Shown here piece by piece: positions 24,901 through 36,530 of a stretch of DNA of 64,000 bases. A program made the position numbers and the translations under genes. The notes beneath the pieces were generated by a model that ran no database searches, was not told where the DNA came from, and saw nothing but the letters and a program-made list of their open reading frames with translations. This DNA comes from Henckelia pumila (Eukaryota > Streptophyta > Magnoliopsida > Lamiales > Gesneriaceae): contig NC_133122.1 in assembly GCF_033568475.1 (NCBI RefSeq), positions 149,682,861 through 149,746,860 on the forward strand, in the 5' to 3' direction. How positions within the stretch are numbered: position 1 is the first letter of the stretch; every line of letters starts with the position of its first letter.

Positions 24901-27900
24901 TCATGAAGCCAATTCAAGTGTAAACTGCTAAAAAGCTAATTTTATCTTGAATTTGGTTTACTCTGGAGTTCAAGTCAAATACATTAAAGGTTTTTAGAAT
25001 TTCTATGAAAGAATGTAGCAAATGTGCAGAGAAAGATAGAGAACTGGGAGAAAGGCATGCAGAAATCAAAGCATTGAAGAGTTCCGAACGCCTTAAAGAG
25101 AAGGCTGTTGAAGAGGTACGTTTATCCCTAAGTTATATATATTTTGATGTCTATGAGTATGCAGTAAAATTCTGTGGGTAGTTTTGTAAGGGTAAACTGA
25201 AACTACTGCTTGTTGGTCACCTCATAAAACTGTGCTCGAATGGTCACTTAGTTGGACGTTAATCTGAACAATTGTAAGTTAGTTTCTGAAAAATTTGGCT
25301 TATTTAGTTGTTGCAGACAAAATGAATTTCTTGTTTCTGGCGTCTTTTTTTTTTTTTTTGGTTTGGGTATTTGGATTTTGGAGAGCTGGTTGTTTGGATA
25401 AGTACTGGGAAATAGGTTCCTTGCTAAATGTTGCTCATTGATATGCTGTCTTTTGCAGCTTACTGAGGAGCTCAAGAAAGTGTATGATAAGTTAAAAACA
25501 ATGGAAGCTCAACTTGAAAGCAAGGTACACATACGGCTACTTGAGTTCTAGTAATGACTGTTGTCTACTTGTTTCTCTGTCTCCTAGATTTGCCGATAGA
25601 TTTTAAGGAAATAAGTAACATCAGAACTTTGAAGCTTAAAGAAGACTGAAAAAAGTAACTATGCATTCACTTGTTCATTCAGAATCTTGAACTTAAGAAA
25701 ATAAATGAAGAGAAAAAAGCAGCTCTGGCCGCACAATTTGCCGCGGAAGCCACTCTTCGAAGAGTACATGCTGCACAGAGAGATGACGAGATGCCTCCCA
25801 TAGAGGCAATAATTGCTCCTCTCGAGGCCGAGTTAAAAATTGCAAGATTGGAGGTACTTACCAATTACTACTTCTATTTTGTACTAGTGAATATCCTAAA
25901 CATGAATAATTTTGCCGCTCATTATGGACTATGGAGTGATAAATTTGTAACTGGAAATGCGTGGATTTTGGTTCTTTAGGTGGCAAAGTTACAAGAAGAC
26001 AACAAATCTCTTGATCGACTCACTAAAACCAAAGAGGCTGCTCTCTTGGAAGCAGAGCATACAGTTCAGATTGCTCTAGCAAAAGCATCATTGGTTGATG
26101 ATCTAGAGAACAAAAATCAAGAGCTGGTGAAACAGATCGAGATATGCCAGGTGTGTGACTGTTTTAGAGCAGTCGTAGAAAACCCGTGAATTGATTTCAG
26201 GTGTTACTGTAGATTTCTGATAAAACGCTCCTTGATTTTGTAACAGGAGGAGAATAAAATATTGGATAAAATGCATAGGCAAAAGGTTGCTGAGGTTGAA
26301 AAGCTAACAGAGACGGTTCATGAGCTTGAGGAGGCTGTTCTGGCTGGGGGTGCTGCAGCCAATGCTGTACGGGATTACCAGCGAAAAGTGCAAGAAATAA
26401 ATGTAAAGTCTAACTGCTCTTTAATTTCCCTTTTTTGTGAATAATGTGTTTAAACCTTCAAGCGCCACCATCGTGTGCATCTTTTGGTTGTTGCTAATTG
26501 CAAAGCTTGGGCAGGATGAAAAAAGAATCCTGGACCGTGAACTGGCTCGTGCTAAGATTTCAGCAAATCGTGTTGCTGTTGTTGTTGCAAATGATTGGAA
26601 AGATGCAACAGACAAAGTAATGCCAGTAAAACAATGGCTGGAAGAAAGAAAATTCTATCAGGTGCGTAATGTAACTTTGAGTAAAAATGTGTGCTAAAAA
26701 TTGATATCATATAAGTAGTGGTACAGTAGAGTGATTGCAAAGCATAACAAGTCAAATCTAAGTTGAGGAACTCTAATAATGATATACCAATTTCCTGTTA
26801 TTGGCAACCTGATTAAGTAGAAATTGGTGAAGCAAGTGAATGAGACTCGAATGGGCATAATTTAAGCGTTTGGAGTGTGGGTTAGGATTAAAGAAATAGT
26901 TTTGGTAAACGTTTCTTGGATGGAACAGTTCTTTTAAATGTTCGCGACCAACGTTACTTAAACCGAAGACCTCAGTATTAGTACATGGAGCGAATATCTT
27001 AATCATTGTATGTACTTACTCAGATGCAATCTGATGATTTAGACTTTTTCAGGGAGAAATGCAGCAGCTGAAAGATAAACTCGCAATTGCGGACCGTGCT
27101 GCCAAGGTAGAAGCTCAGCTGAAGGTAAGAAAATAGATAATTTTTGTACATCCTACCATTATTTACTTCGTCGAGATGACGAGAATCACTTAATCCTCAT
27201 TATTAACACTTAATGAATTAGGAAAAATATCATTCGCGCTTTAAGTTCTTGGAGGAGAGACTTAAACCACGGTCCAACAGCACAGCCCGTGCTTCTTCAC
27301 AAGGAAAAAGTTTGAGTAATGGGACTCCGCGAAGGATGTCACTTGGAGGAGCAGAAAACTTCGCCCTACCATCCTCAAATGTGTTTCAATCTAAAAAACT
27401 AAATTTATCGAAGTCATCCCGGACAGTTGGTTCAAATTCATTGTTGAGGCAGGTAAACCATATGCCAAGTACACTTGAAGGTGATGGCAGGTTAACACGC
27501 GGTGACAAGGTTGTTGCGGATATTAGCGAGAAAGATAATTGGCTCGCTCCCAGCAAAAATGGCCAAAATAATATAACAATAACTCCATGTGAGAATGGAG
27601 ATGGGTGTACATTGACTGAGAAATTGGAAAGGGAAAACCATGACTTCGTCTCTGGAATGCTATATGATATGCTGCAAAAAGAGGTCTCAATGCTGCGAAA
27701 ATCTTGCCGTGAAAAAGACCAGGGCCTGAAGGACAAAGATGATGCTATTGAGGTATGTTTCCTGACATCCATGTAAACACAGATACTCGACTGTAGAAAA
27801 ATTTGAAAAAGCAAGGGCCGATTGCCATACATATCCGTAGCCCCCAAATCCCACGTCTCTCTGTGCCTCTGAGCATTTAACTTTCTGTCATTGGAATTGC

Positions 27901-28191
27901 TCAGATGCTGGCAAAGAAGGTTGAAACATTAAACAAAGCAATGGAAGTTGAGGCCAAGAAAATGCGCAGAGAAGTTGCTGCCATGGAAAAGGAAGTTGCA
28001 ACTATACGCGGCGGTAAAGAACATGATCCAAGGAACCGGCATTTGAGGTACATATGTCAAGCCAGGATATCTGGTCCATTCTTTGTTCTCTTTCCTCAAA
28101 TAGATATGAAATGTCTCAAATTCATTAGGTACAGTTGTTGTCATTGGATGCTGATGAGATTTTTGCTAAAATTTTCAGGACCGGACGGTGA
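21951..28191 (+). CDS. Microtubule-associated protein 70 (MAP70 family)
   Basis: Plant-specific coiled-coil protein that binds cortical microtubules; Arabidopsis members shape secondary wall patterns and cell growth. Eleven exons join in phase: 21951-22149, 25030-25115, 25459-25524, 25683-25853, 25980-26150, 26247-26402, 26515-26661, 27053-27124, 27222-27752, 27905-28047, 28179-28191 (TGA), about 584 residues, within the family range. Recognisable blocks: DPVRVELTRLENECR at the end of exon 1, ERLKEKAVEELTEELKKV, AAQFAAEATLRRVHAAQRDD, DKMHRQKVAEVEKL, LAGGAAANAVRDYQRK, NRVAVVVANDWKD and VMPVKQWLEERKFYQGEMQQ. The C-terminal part is Ser/Arg-rich, then MRREVAAMEKEVA, and the protein ends TGR. Most of residues 60-390 is heptad-like coiled coil. 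Intron 1 is 2.9 kb; the others are under 550 bp. The last coding exon is only 13 nt. Confidence 0.94.
22150..25029 (+). other. Large first intron of the MAP70 gene
   Basis: 2880 bp between the exon 1 donor (GGTATG) and the exon 2 acceptor (GTGCAG). AT-rich, with a GT-repeat near 22340, a perfect 13-bp hairpin at 23171-23208, and a small ORF at 23636-23926 with no recognised motif. No exon or transposon protein is seen. Confidence 0.7.
23171..23208. repeat. Perfect 13-bp inverted repeat in MAP70 intron 1
   Basis: AATGTGGGGTCCA at 23171-23183 and TGGACCCCACATT at 23196-23208 flank a 12-base loop. GTGGGGTCC resembles TCP-factor site words, but it may equally be the collapsed ends of a MITE. Confidence 0.8.
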
Positions 28192-28506
28192 CCCTTAGCC
28201 CCCGATTACAAGGTGCAATCATTATTCCACGATAAGGAGATCTTGTTTATCTAAACTATAGCAAGTTTGTTAGCAGTGACCAATGTTACTTCCCTCTTGA
28301 ATGTACCACATACTGGATTTGTATTTAGCTCATTTCATGATTTGTAAAAAATTTTAGTTCTTCCGACTCCGAACATTCTCTACTTCTCTGTACTGCTCAA
28401 TTCAAATTTATATAATAATCCCATAATATATGAAATAAAATATCACGCATAATCTAACACCTTACTCGGATCGAATCAAACATGGGACACAGAGCATTCA
28501 TTTTCC
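28192..28506. other. Convergent 3' flanks of MAP70 and PPR genes
   Basis: 315 bp separate the MAP70 stop (28189-28191) from the PPR stop (28507-28509, minus strand), so the two 3' UTRs probably lie close together or overlap. Possible poly(A) signals: AATAATCCC/ATAATATATG near 28410-28430. No gene. Confidence 0.6.
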
Positions 28507-31297
28507 TCATTCCAGCAAATCAGCCACATTTTCCTTTCTAAAAGCTTCGACCTTAGCCACCTGCATGGTAAATGATTTACTCGGGAGAAGACTATCGCCC
28601 TTCATCCTCTCGATGAACCCATAAGCCGGAGCCTTGGCGTTTTTATAGGCCAGAAGAAGTGTGTTATATTGCTGATGACGTGCAGCGTATCCAGCCTTTC
28701 TCATCCTCAGGAATAACCTCTCAACACTGTGTATGTCCCCACTTTTCGCGTACTCATCCATGATTGCTATGTAAGAATTAACCAGTGGCCTTCCCCTTCT
28801 TTGCTGAGCAGATTTCTCAAGAATATTGTCAGCTTTTTCGACTTCTCCAGTTGCAATATACAGCGTAACAAGTGCATCCCAAGTCAGCGGATTAGGGTAA
28901 CACCCGCTTGCCTCCATTTGCTTCACAAGATTCTTCGCTTTTGCGAACATCTTGTTATTTGCGTAGACCTTTAGAAGAGCATTGAAATGCTTTACAGATT
29001 TTGTCTCAAGTTTTTTCACCATTATGTCAAACGCTGCCTCAGCATTTTCAATTTTTCCAAGCTGTCCCCAAGCTTCAATAGCAGCCATACAGTCTACCCA
29101 ACTTGGACGAGATTCACAAGCTTTCCAGATTCTCCCAACTTCATCTTCCCTACCAAGTAAAGCATAAATTGGAAGTAGAACCCCACATATTCCCAGATTT
29201 TCATTTATATCAACTCGTTCAACCTCCTTCAGCATGGTCTCGGCTTTATCTTTTAGCCCGACAGCGGTATAGTAACGAGCCAAGGACAGCAACATGTGAT
29301 TGTTAGGTTTCACTCCGTCAGCCTTCATTTTCTCAAGAATTTGCTCCATCCCAGATATATCCTTGGATTTCCCCTTTATATCGATTAAAATCTGGTAGGT
29401 GGATACAGATGGTTTGATGTTCTCTTTCTGCATTAAGAGCAGAACATCAGCAATTTTCTCATAACCACTTCTCTTGTATAGAATTAGCAACTGATTGAAA
29501 GAAAAGAGTGTAACAGGTAATCCTAGATTCTTGATTTTATCAAACACTTCTTCAGATTTCTTCACATCGGTAGCAGCAACACAATTTGCCAACAGAGTTC
29601 GATAGACTAGTTCACCTCTAAAAGATTCAGGAATTTGCTCAACATATCTTTCCGCCTGTTTGTGACCGCGGACTTTGGCCACTAAATCGACACGAGAAGC
29701 ATAATAATTCTCAAGAAAATCAAGATGCTTAGACGACTCCAACCATTCAGACAGCTGCAAGATTGGAAGGCAAACAATGTAAGCGGCACTCTGAATCTCC
29801 TAAAATAAAACATACAACATGCACTGACTCATAAACACGGGTCCATTAAACTTAACCACAAAACAGGTCCATTGGAGGGGTCTAAGGCATGTATTTTGGT
29901 CTCAACTTTGGGTGGTAAATGGAGAGTATTTCTTAACTTTTATCATGAGCGATAGTTCAGGGAGACCCATGAAGAAGCTTCCTAGAATGAGTTAATATGC
30001 CCTTGTAAGACGCCAAAGACGATACACAGTGAAGGCTTCCTTGATAAACCGTCAACACTTAAAAGAGATGGACCAAACAAAAAATTGTTGCTACTCATTT
30101 GCAAGATGTAGAGAAGCAAAGATGAAGGATAAACAAAATAAACATCATACAATAAACTATAAGAAAAACCACCTGCAAGGCTCTGAGAAACAACCGTCGT
30201 TTCCGAAGTTCAAGCATGGTTAATGATACTTCTATTTGGCTCACTTCATTTCCTTCTTCTACCCATTTCTCACAAACTTCCTTCATTGATATGGCATGAT
30301 TAGCTAGGATAGCTTTAATTAATGTTGAAGTAGCTTTAGTTTCGGTAGAGCTTTTCTTTCCAGCATCAGCCTCAAGAATCGAGGCCTCCAACTCATTCTC
30401 CTTATCATCCATAACACCATCCCCTTCAGAGAACTCATCACCATTCTCATCTCCAGAAGTAGATTCTTGAACTAAACCGCATGGCATTCCGAGATCAGAA
30501 AAACCATCATCCAACTTGTCGTCGTCATCTTTTACATGGCTCTTGGGACCAGCTTGAGAAGAAAAAGGATGAAATTCTGTATAAGACTTCAAAGAAACAA
30601 AAGATGAGTTGTAAAATCTTGTGTTAGACAGCAATCTGTCGAATACTTTTTCTTGAGGTCCAATCAATCCAGTATGATAATTTTCCAAATAACAAGTTAA
30701 GATTTCTGACTGCACACAGCTTATTCGAGTGCTCCCTGAGCTTATACCTGGATTCCTACAGCACGAATAAGGTAATATTAATTAAAGCAGTCATTTTGGA
30801 CAAGGCTGCCCATTTAACCACAAATAAAAGATAATACAATCACAGAGTGTTTTTCCACTGTGACAAAAAACACTGGTTTCTAAACGATCAAAGTTCACTG
30901 CAGGCACCAACAGACACAAAGATACTAACGAAACATAAAATGCCAAAAATAGATCTCCAGCAATGTTTGCTTTTCTTTAGATCACCAGAACAAACCTTTC
31001 AGAAAAAGTACACACAAAACAAATGGCCCCAATCCATAAATACGCAGGCATAGTTGATCACAATTCCTCAAATCTAACGAAGACAAAAATCGAACCACTT
31101 AGGTTAGGATCGTTCTTACACCCCATAAATGTACATTCCAAAACATACACAATGTGGCTAAAACATGCAGCTTCGGCAATCGGCATTGCGTCACATTTCT
31201 CCAAGGGCCCACGAAAAACGAACACACTAAACAGCCATCTCGCAATCAAAAAACATAGTTACCTTATATGAACAGAAGCTCTGCGTAATGCCCACAT
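28507..31297 (-). CDS. P-class PPR protein, mitochondrial (PPR596/At1g80270-like)
   Basis: Pentatricopeptide-repeat RNA-binding protein; the Arabidopsis relative PPR596 is mitochondrial and was linked to partial editing of an rps3 transcript. Three minus-strand exons fit in phase: 31263-31297, 30173-30755 and 28507-29754, giving 621 residues (relative: 596). The start exon reads MWALRRASVHI, an Arg-rich presequence like its relatives. Exon 2 has an acidic region (VKDDDDKLDDGFSDLG). Exon 3 opens LSEWLESSKHLDFLENYYAS, then ESFRGELVYRTLLANCVAA, followed by tandem ~35-residue PPR motifs (for example CYPNPLTWDALVTLYIATGE) up to KAPAYGFIERMK. No E or DYW domain is seen, consistent with P class. No stop or frameshift. 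A copia LTR lies 184 bp upstream in the same orientation. Confidence 0.93.
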
Positions 31298-31480
31298 GCT
31301 GAGGTCGATTTCCTAAATCAATTTTGGTATTGGGTGAGCCCTAAATCCTAGCTAAACCTAAACCCATACAGTCTACAGAAGTGGGTTTGTTTCAGGCAAA
31401 ACATTTTGGAGAAAAAGTATTATTAGGAATTATCAGGAAATAAATAATAATGCGTTCCACTATTTGATTATATTTAATTA

Positions 31481-31734
31481 TGTTGTGAAAAGTAAAAATT
31501 TATGGTAAAAACTAAAAACTCTAAAACTCAAAATATATATCAAACCAAACACTTATAAAATCTTCTCTCTAAACTTGTGTTATTTCTTCACAAATGTTGA
31601 GGTCTATTTATAGATCCTCAATTGAGAAATGTCCAAAAATAAATATGTCATCAATTACATAATCAAAAATTAAAATATCATCCCATCACCATCACAATAA
31701 TTTTCAATCTAATTTTAATATATAATTTCCAATA
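31481..31734 (-). repeat. 3' LTR of copia element 1
   Basis: 254-bp long terminal repeat next to the PPR gene. It carries CTATTTATA on the plus strand, i.e. TATAAATAG reading toward the PPR gene. Confidence 0.95.
31604..31612 (-). promoter_or_regulatory. LTR TATA box pointing into the PPR gene
   Basis: TATAAATAG on the minus strand in the 3' LTR, followed by ACCTCAACA. A start about 30 bp downstream would give a leader of roughly 280 nt before the PPR ATG at 31297, with no further repeat in between. Promoter use is an inference. Confidence 0.55.
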
Positions 31735-31889
31735 CTCCCCCTTGTGATGATGATCGTGATATTACGTGTTTGTATACTGCCTCGTTAAAAACCTTACTAG
31801 GAAAAACCCAGCGGGATAAAAACCATAGCAAGGAAAAAAAGTGCAGCCACGTAAACTCCCCCTCATGTTAATACGATCGATTCTTCACA

Positions 31890-34704
31890 TACGCTGTAGA
31901 TTTCGCATCCCAATATTATATATATGCTTTCTGAATATTGCCGTAGGAAGCGCCTTTGTGAAGAGATCTTATGAGTTCTCACTTGATTGAATGTAACAGA
32001 TATCAATATCTTTATTCTTCTCAAGCTCTTGAGTGTAGGCAAAGAACTTTGGGAGATATGTTTGGTTCTGTCACTTTTGATGTATCCTTATTTCATTTGA
32101 GCAATACATGCAGCATTATCTTCATACAGCGTCACAGGATTCTTGTTTACTGATAATCCACAAGAAGTTTGGATATGTTGTGTCATTGATTTTAGCCAAA
32201 CACATTCACGACTTGCTTCATGTAGTGCAATAATCTCGGCGTGATTTGATGAAGTTGTTACTAGTGTTTGTTTCTGTGAACGCCAAGAAATTGTTGTGCC
32301 TCCACGAGTAAATACATATCCGGTTTGGGAACGTGCCTTATGTGGATCAGATAAATATCCAGCATCAGCATAACCAATGATACTTTGATTGATGTCTTTT
32401 GAGTACAAAAGTCACAAATCTGTCGTTTCTCGTAGATAACGGAATATATGTTTAATTCCATTCCAGTGCCTCTTTGTTGGATATGAACTGAATCTTGCTA
32501 ATAAATTTACAACAAAAGATATATCAGGTCTAGTGCAATTTGCAAGATACATAAGGGCACCAATGGCACTTAGATATAGTACTTCTGGACCAAGAATAAC
32601 TTCATCATCTTCACATGGACGAAATGAATCATTTTCTATGTTTAATGATCTTACAACCATTGGAGTACTTAATGGATTTGATTTATCCATATTAAAACGT
32701 TTAAGGATCTTTTTTGTATAATTTGCCCGGTGAACAAAAATTCCACATTCTTTTTGTTCAATTTTCAAACCCAAGCAATACTTGGTTTTTCCAAGATCCT
32801 TCATTTCGAATTCTTCTTTCAAGTACATCATAACTTCTTGAATTTCTTTATTCGTTCCAATGATATTTAAATCATCAACATATACAACAATAATTACACA
32901 TCCGGATGTTTTCTTGATGAAAACACAAGGGCATATTAGAACATTTACATATTTCTTTTTCATCAAGTGTTCACTTAGCCGATTATACCACATTCGGCTG
33001 GATTGCTTCAACCCATATAATGATCTTTGCAATTTTACAGAATAAAATTCTCTGGGTTTTGAACTTTGTGCTTCAGACATCTTAAATCCTTCAGGGATTT
33101 TCATGTATATATCACTATCAAGTGATCCGTATAAGTAAGCTGTAACAACATCCATAAGACACATTTCCAAATTTTCAGACACGGCCAAACTAATCAAATA
33201 TCGAAACGTAATTGCATCCATAACAGGGGAATACGTTTCTTCATAATCAATTCCAGACCTTTGAGAAAAACCTTGTGCAACAAGTCTAGCTTTATATCTT
33301 GCTATTTCATTTTTCTCATTTCGCTTTCGAATAAAAACTCATCTATATCCAACAGGTTTTACACCTTTAGGTGTGAGGACTATAGCTCCAAAAACATTAC
33401 GTTTATTTAGCGAATCTAATTCAACCTGGATGACATCTTTCCATTTGGCCCAATCATGACGAGTTTTACATTCACCAAAAGATTTTGGTTCATGATCCTC
33501 ATTTTCATTTATGATGTCACATGCCACATTATAAGAAAATATCTCATCAATATCTTCTATATCTTTTCGGTTCTATATTTTTTCAGTATTAATATAATTG
33601 ATAGAGATTTCACGATTCTCGTCAGTTTGTGGTTCTGACAGAATATTTTCATCATCAGGTGTTTCTTCTGGAACACCATTTTCTATTTTATGATCATCGT
33701 GTTTCTCTATGCCTTTTCTTTTCCGAGGATTTTTATCCTTGGAACCGACTGGCCTTCCATGCTTCAAGCGTTTTATGACATCATGAGTGTTTTCAATTTG
33801 TTTCTTTGGAATTTCAATTCGAGCAGGGGCATTTACAGCATGTATATATGATTTTGTTACCCGTTTTGTGTCTGCAAATGCATCTGGCATTTGATTTGCA
33901 ATTCTTTGCAAGTGCACAATTTGTTGTACATCTTTCTCACATTGTTTGGTCTTTGGATCCAAATGTAACAATGATGGTACATACCATGTGATTTCCTTTT
34001 CGATGTGTTTCTTTTCTCCCCCTAACATTGGGAAGATTTCTTCATTAAAATGACAATCAGCAAAACGTGCTGTAAACACATCGCCTGTCTGAGGCTCAAG
34101 ATATCGAATGATTGATGGGCTATCATAACCGATATAAATACCGATTTTTCTTTGAGGACCCATTTTTTATCGTTGAGGTGGTGCAATAGGCACATACACC
34201 ATACATCCAAAAATTCTCAGATGAGAAATATTTGGTTCTTTACCAAATGCAAGTTGCAATGGGGAGAATTTATGATATGCACTTAGTTTGATGCGAATTA
34301 ATGCCGCAGCATGTAAAATTGCATGTCCCCCATATAGAAATAGGGAGTTTTGTTCTCATAATCATTGGTCTAGAAATCATTTGTAGACGTTTAATCAATG
34401 ATTCAGCTAATCCATTCTGTGTATGAACATGAGCAACAGGATGTTCAACAGTAATTCCCATTGACATACAATAGTCATTGAAAGTTTGGGAAGTAAATTC
34501 TCCAGCATTATCAAGTCTTATTTTTTTGATTGTATAATCGGGAAATTGATTCCGCAATTTTATTATTTGAGTCATTAATCTTGCAAATGCCACATTCCGA
34601 GTTGACAATAAGCATACATGTGACCATCTGCTGGAGGCATCGATCAATACCATAAAATATCGAAATGGTCCATATGGTGGATGAATTAGCCCACAAATAT
34701 CACC
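31890..34704 (-). pseudogene. Copia 1 pol: integrase, reverse transcriptase, RNase H (disrupted)
   Basis: Integrase core: GDICG, RLDNAGEF and NGLAESL hold D, D and E. RT: PVMDAITFRYLI, SLYGLKQSSRMWYNRLSEHL and the catalytic VYVDDLNIIG. RNase H: GYADAGYLSDPHKARSQTGY, then TKHISPKFFAYTQELEKN. Lesions seen: stop TAG at about 34690 (FLERI then GDICG), a frameshift near 34325 after KLPISIWG, stops near 34165, 33573 and 33339, a frameshift near 32411 between RT and RNase H, and a stop near 31960. It cannot make a working polyprotein. Parts of it remain near-consensus between lesions. Confidence 0.92.
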
Positions 34705-35427
34705 CTAAATACGTTCAAGAAATATGAGTGATTCTGTTTGGATTTTTACTGGTGATGGTCTTATAATAAGTTTTCCAAGAGAACATGCTTTACATTGAAA
34801 CTTATTATTCTGAAAGATCTTCTGGTCTTTCAATGGATGACCATGTGTATTTTTAATAATTCTTCGCATCATTATTGAACCAGGATGTCCCAATCGATAA
34901 TGCCAATTGGTTAATATTGAAGAATTATTAACCACCATATTTGATTCGATTGACCTTATATGTGTATAATGCAATCCAGTAGGGAGCATTGATAATTTTT
35001 CAACTACATATTTCTTTCCTGATTTATATGTGGTAAGATACATATATTTCTGATTTCCATCAGTTATCGTCTCAGTATCATATCCATGAGAATATATGTC
35101 ATTAAAACTCAACAAATTTCTTTTCGATTGTGGTGAATATAAAGCATCATTTATCTGAAATTTTATACCATTTGGTAACAAAAATTGTTCTTTACCACAA
35201 CCTTCAATCAAGTCTACAGGACCTGATATGGTATTCACCATTGTTTTTGTTGGTTTTATTTCCATGAAATATTTTTCATCTTGCAGAATAGTGTGCGTTG
35301 TACCACTATTTGGTATGCAAATTTCCATGATATTATTTCCATGTTTGCTCATAGCATTTTCCATATCAAACTTCACAAAAATGCAATAAAGAAAAATTAA
35401 GTACAATACAAATGCAAAATATAACAT
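34705..35427 (-). pseudogene. Copia 1 protease and integrase zinc-binding region
   Basis: The protease active-site box reads PNSGTTHTILQ where relatives have DSGTTHT or DSATTHT, so the catalytic aspartate is asparagine (AAT). Downstream, LSFNDIYSHGYDTETI and WHYRLGHPGSIMMRRIIK mark the GAG-pre-integrase region with an HHCC-like CKACSLGK. It is in a different frame from gag (35490-36530), as if by a frameshift of 62 nt of intervening DNA. It ends at the TAG before the integrase core. Confidence 0.85.
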
Positions 35428-35489
35428 GCTTTATAATACAAGAATGCATGAAAAATACAAATTTGTTATAATCTAGTCCCACCAATCTT

Positions 35490-36530
35490 TTAATCAATGT
35501 CTTCGAAATCATTCAAAAAATCTGCAGCATTGAAACTAGTTGAACCAATTAAATGGTCACTATTTTCAATAAAATTGGTCTCTTTTCCTTTTCCCTTTGT
35601 CGATTCTTTATAGAGCTTACATAGGTGCTCAGGGGTTCGACAAATATGTGACCAATGTCCTGGAGTGCCACATCTATAACAAACACTCTCAGATCTTTTT
35701 GAGTGATTTTCATTTTTACTCGTATTTTCATGCTGCCTTTTTGGTGGGTGGTTCGTGACGTTCTTTTGAGATGAGTTATTGAAATAACTATCTCGATTAT
35801 TTTCATATCCACGGCCACGACCACGACCGCGATAATTTTTACGTCCACGTCCACGCCCACTTCCTCGACCTCGTCCACGACCAAAATATTGTCTATGCCT
35901 TTGATTTTGGTTTTCATTTTTAATTACGACATTTGCTTCTGGAAATGTCGTTAAACCAGTGGGTCGGGATTGATGATTTTTTAATAACAATTCGTTGTTC
36001 TTTTCCGCCACAAGAACACATTCGATGAGTTCAGAATATCTCGAAAATCCTTGCACTCTATACTGTTGTTGTAGAGTTATATTTGATGCGTGGAATGTGG
36101 AAAATGTTTTTTCAAGCATTTCCATCTCAGTAACAACATGCCCACAAAATTTCAATTGCGAGACTATTCGATACATCGCAGAATTATAATCACTGACTTT
36201 TTTAAAGTCTTGGAATCTCAACGTATTCCATTCATCACGGGCGGTCGGGAGTATAACTTCCCTTATATGCTCAAATCTTTCTTTCAGCCCTTTCCATAAA
36301 ATTATTGGGTCTTTTTCTGTGAGATACTCACATTTCAATCCTTCATCAAGATGTCTACGTAAGAAAATCATAGAATTTGCCTTTTCTTGTGAGGATGATA
36401 TATTATTTTCTTTGATGGTATCATTTAGACCCAATGACTCAAGATGCATCTCTACATCGAGAGTCCATGACATATAATTCTTTCCAGTGATATCGAGCGC
36501 AACAAATTCAATCTTTGCCAAATTTGACAT
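35490..36530 (-). CDS. Copia 1 Gag capsid-nucleocapsid protein
   Basis: 346-residue intact ORF beginning MSNLAKIEFVALDITGKNY. The capsid-like UBN2 region covers residues about 15-175 (TGKNYMSWTLDVEMHL, DEWNTLRFQDFKKVSDYNSA, LEKTFSTFHASN). A very Arg/Gly-rich stretch follows at about 216-242, then one CCHC knuckle CYRCGTPGHWSHIC at 284-297. The only undamaged ORF of the element; it packages element RNA in related retrotransposons. Confidence 0.93.
   Translation of the reverse strand: MSNLAKIEFVALDITGKNYMSWTLDVEMHLESLGLNDTIKENNISSSQEKANSMIFLRRHLDEGLKCEYLTEKDPIILWKGLKERFEHIREVILPTARDEWNTLRFQDFKKVSDYNSAMYRIVSQLKFCGHVVTEMEMLEKTFSTFHASNITLQQQYRVQGFSRYSELIECVLVAEKNNELLLKNHQSRPTGLTTFPEANVVIKNENQNQRHRQYFGRGRGRGSGRGRGRKNYRGRGRGRGYENNRDSYFNNSSQKNVTNHPPKRQHENTSKNENHSKRSESVCYRCGTPGHWSHICRTPEHLCKLYKESTKGKGKETNFIENSDHLIGSTSFNAADFLNDFEDID

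Noticed and set aside
27386..27847. 153-codon minus-strand ORF
   Set aside because: Antisense to MAP70 exon 9, no motifs; shadow of the real gene.
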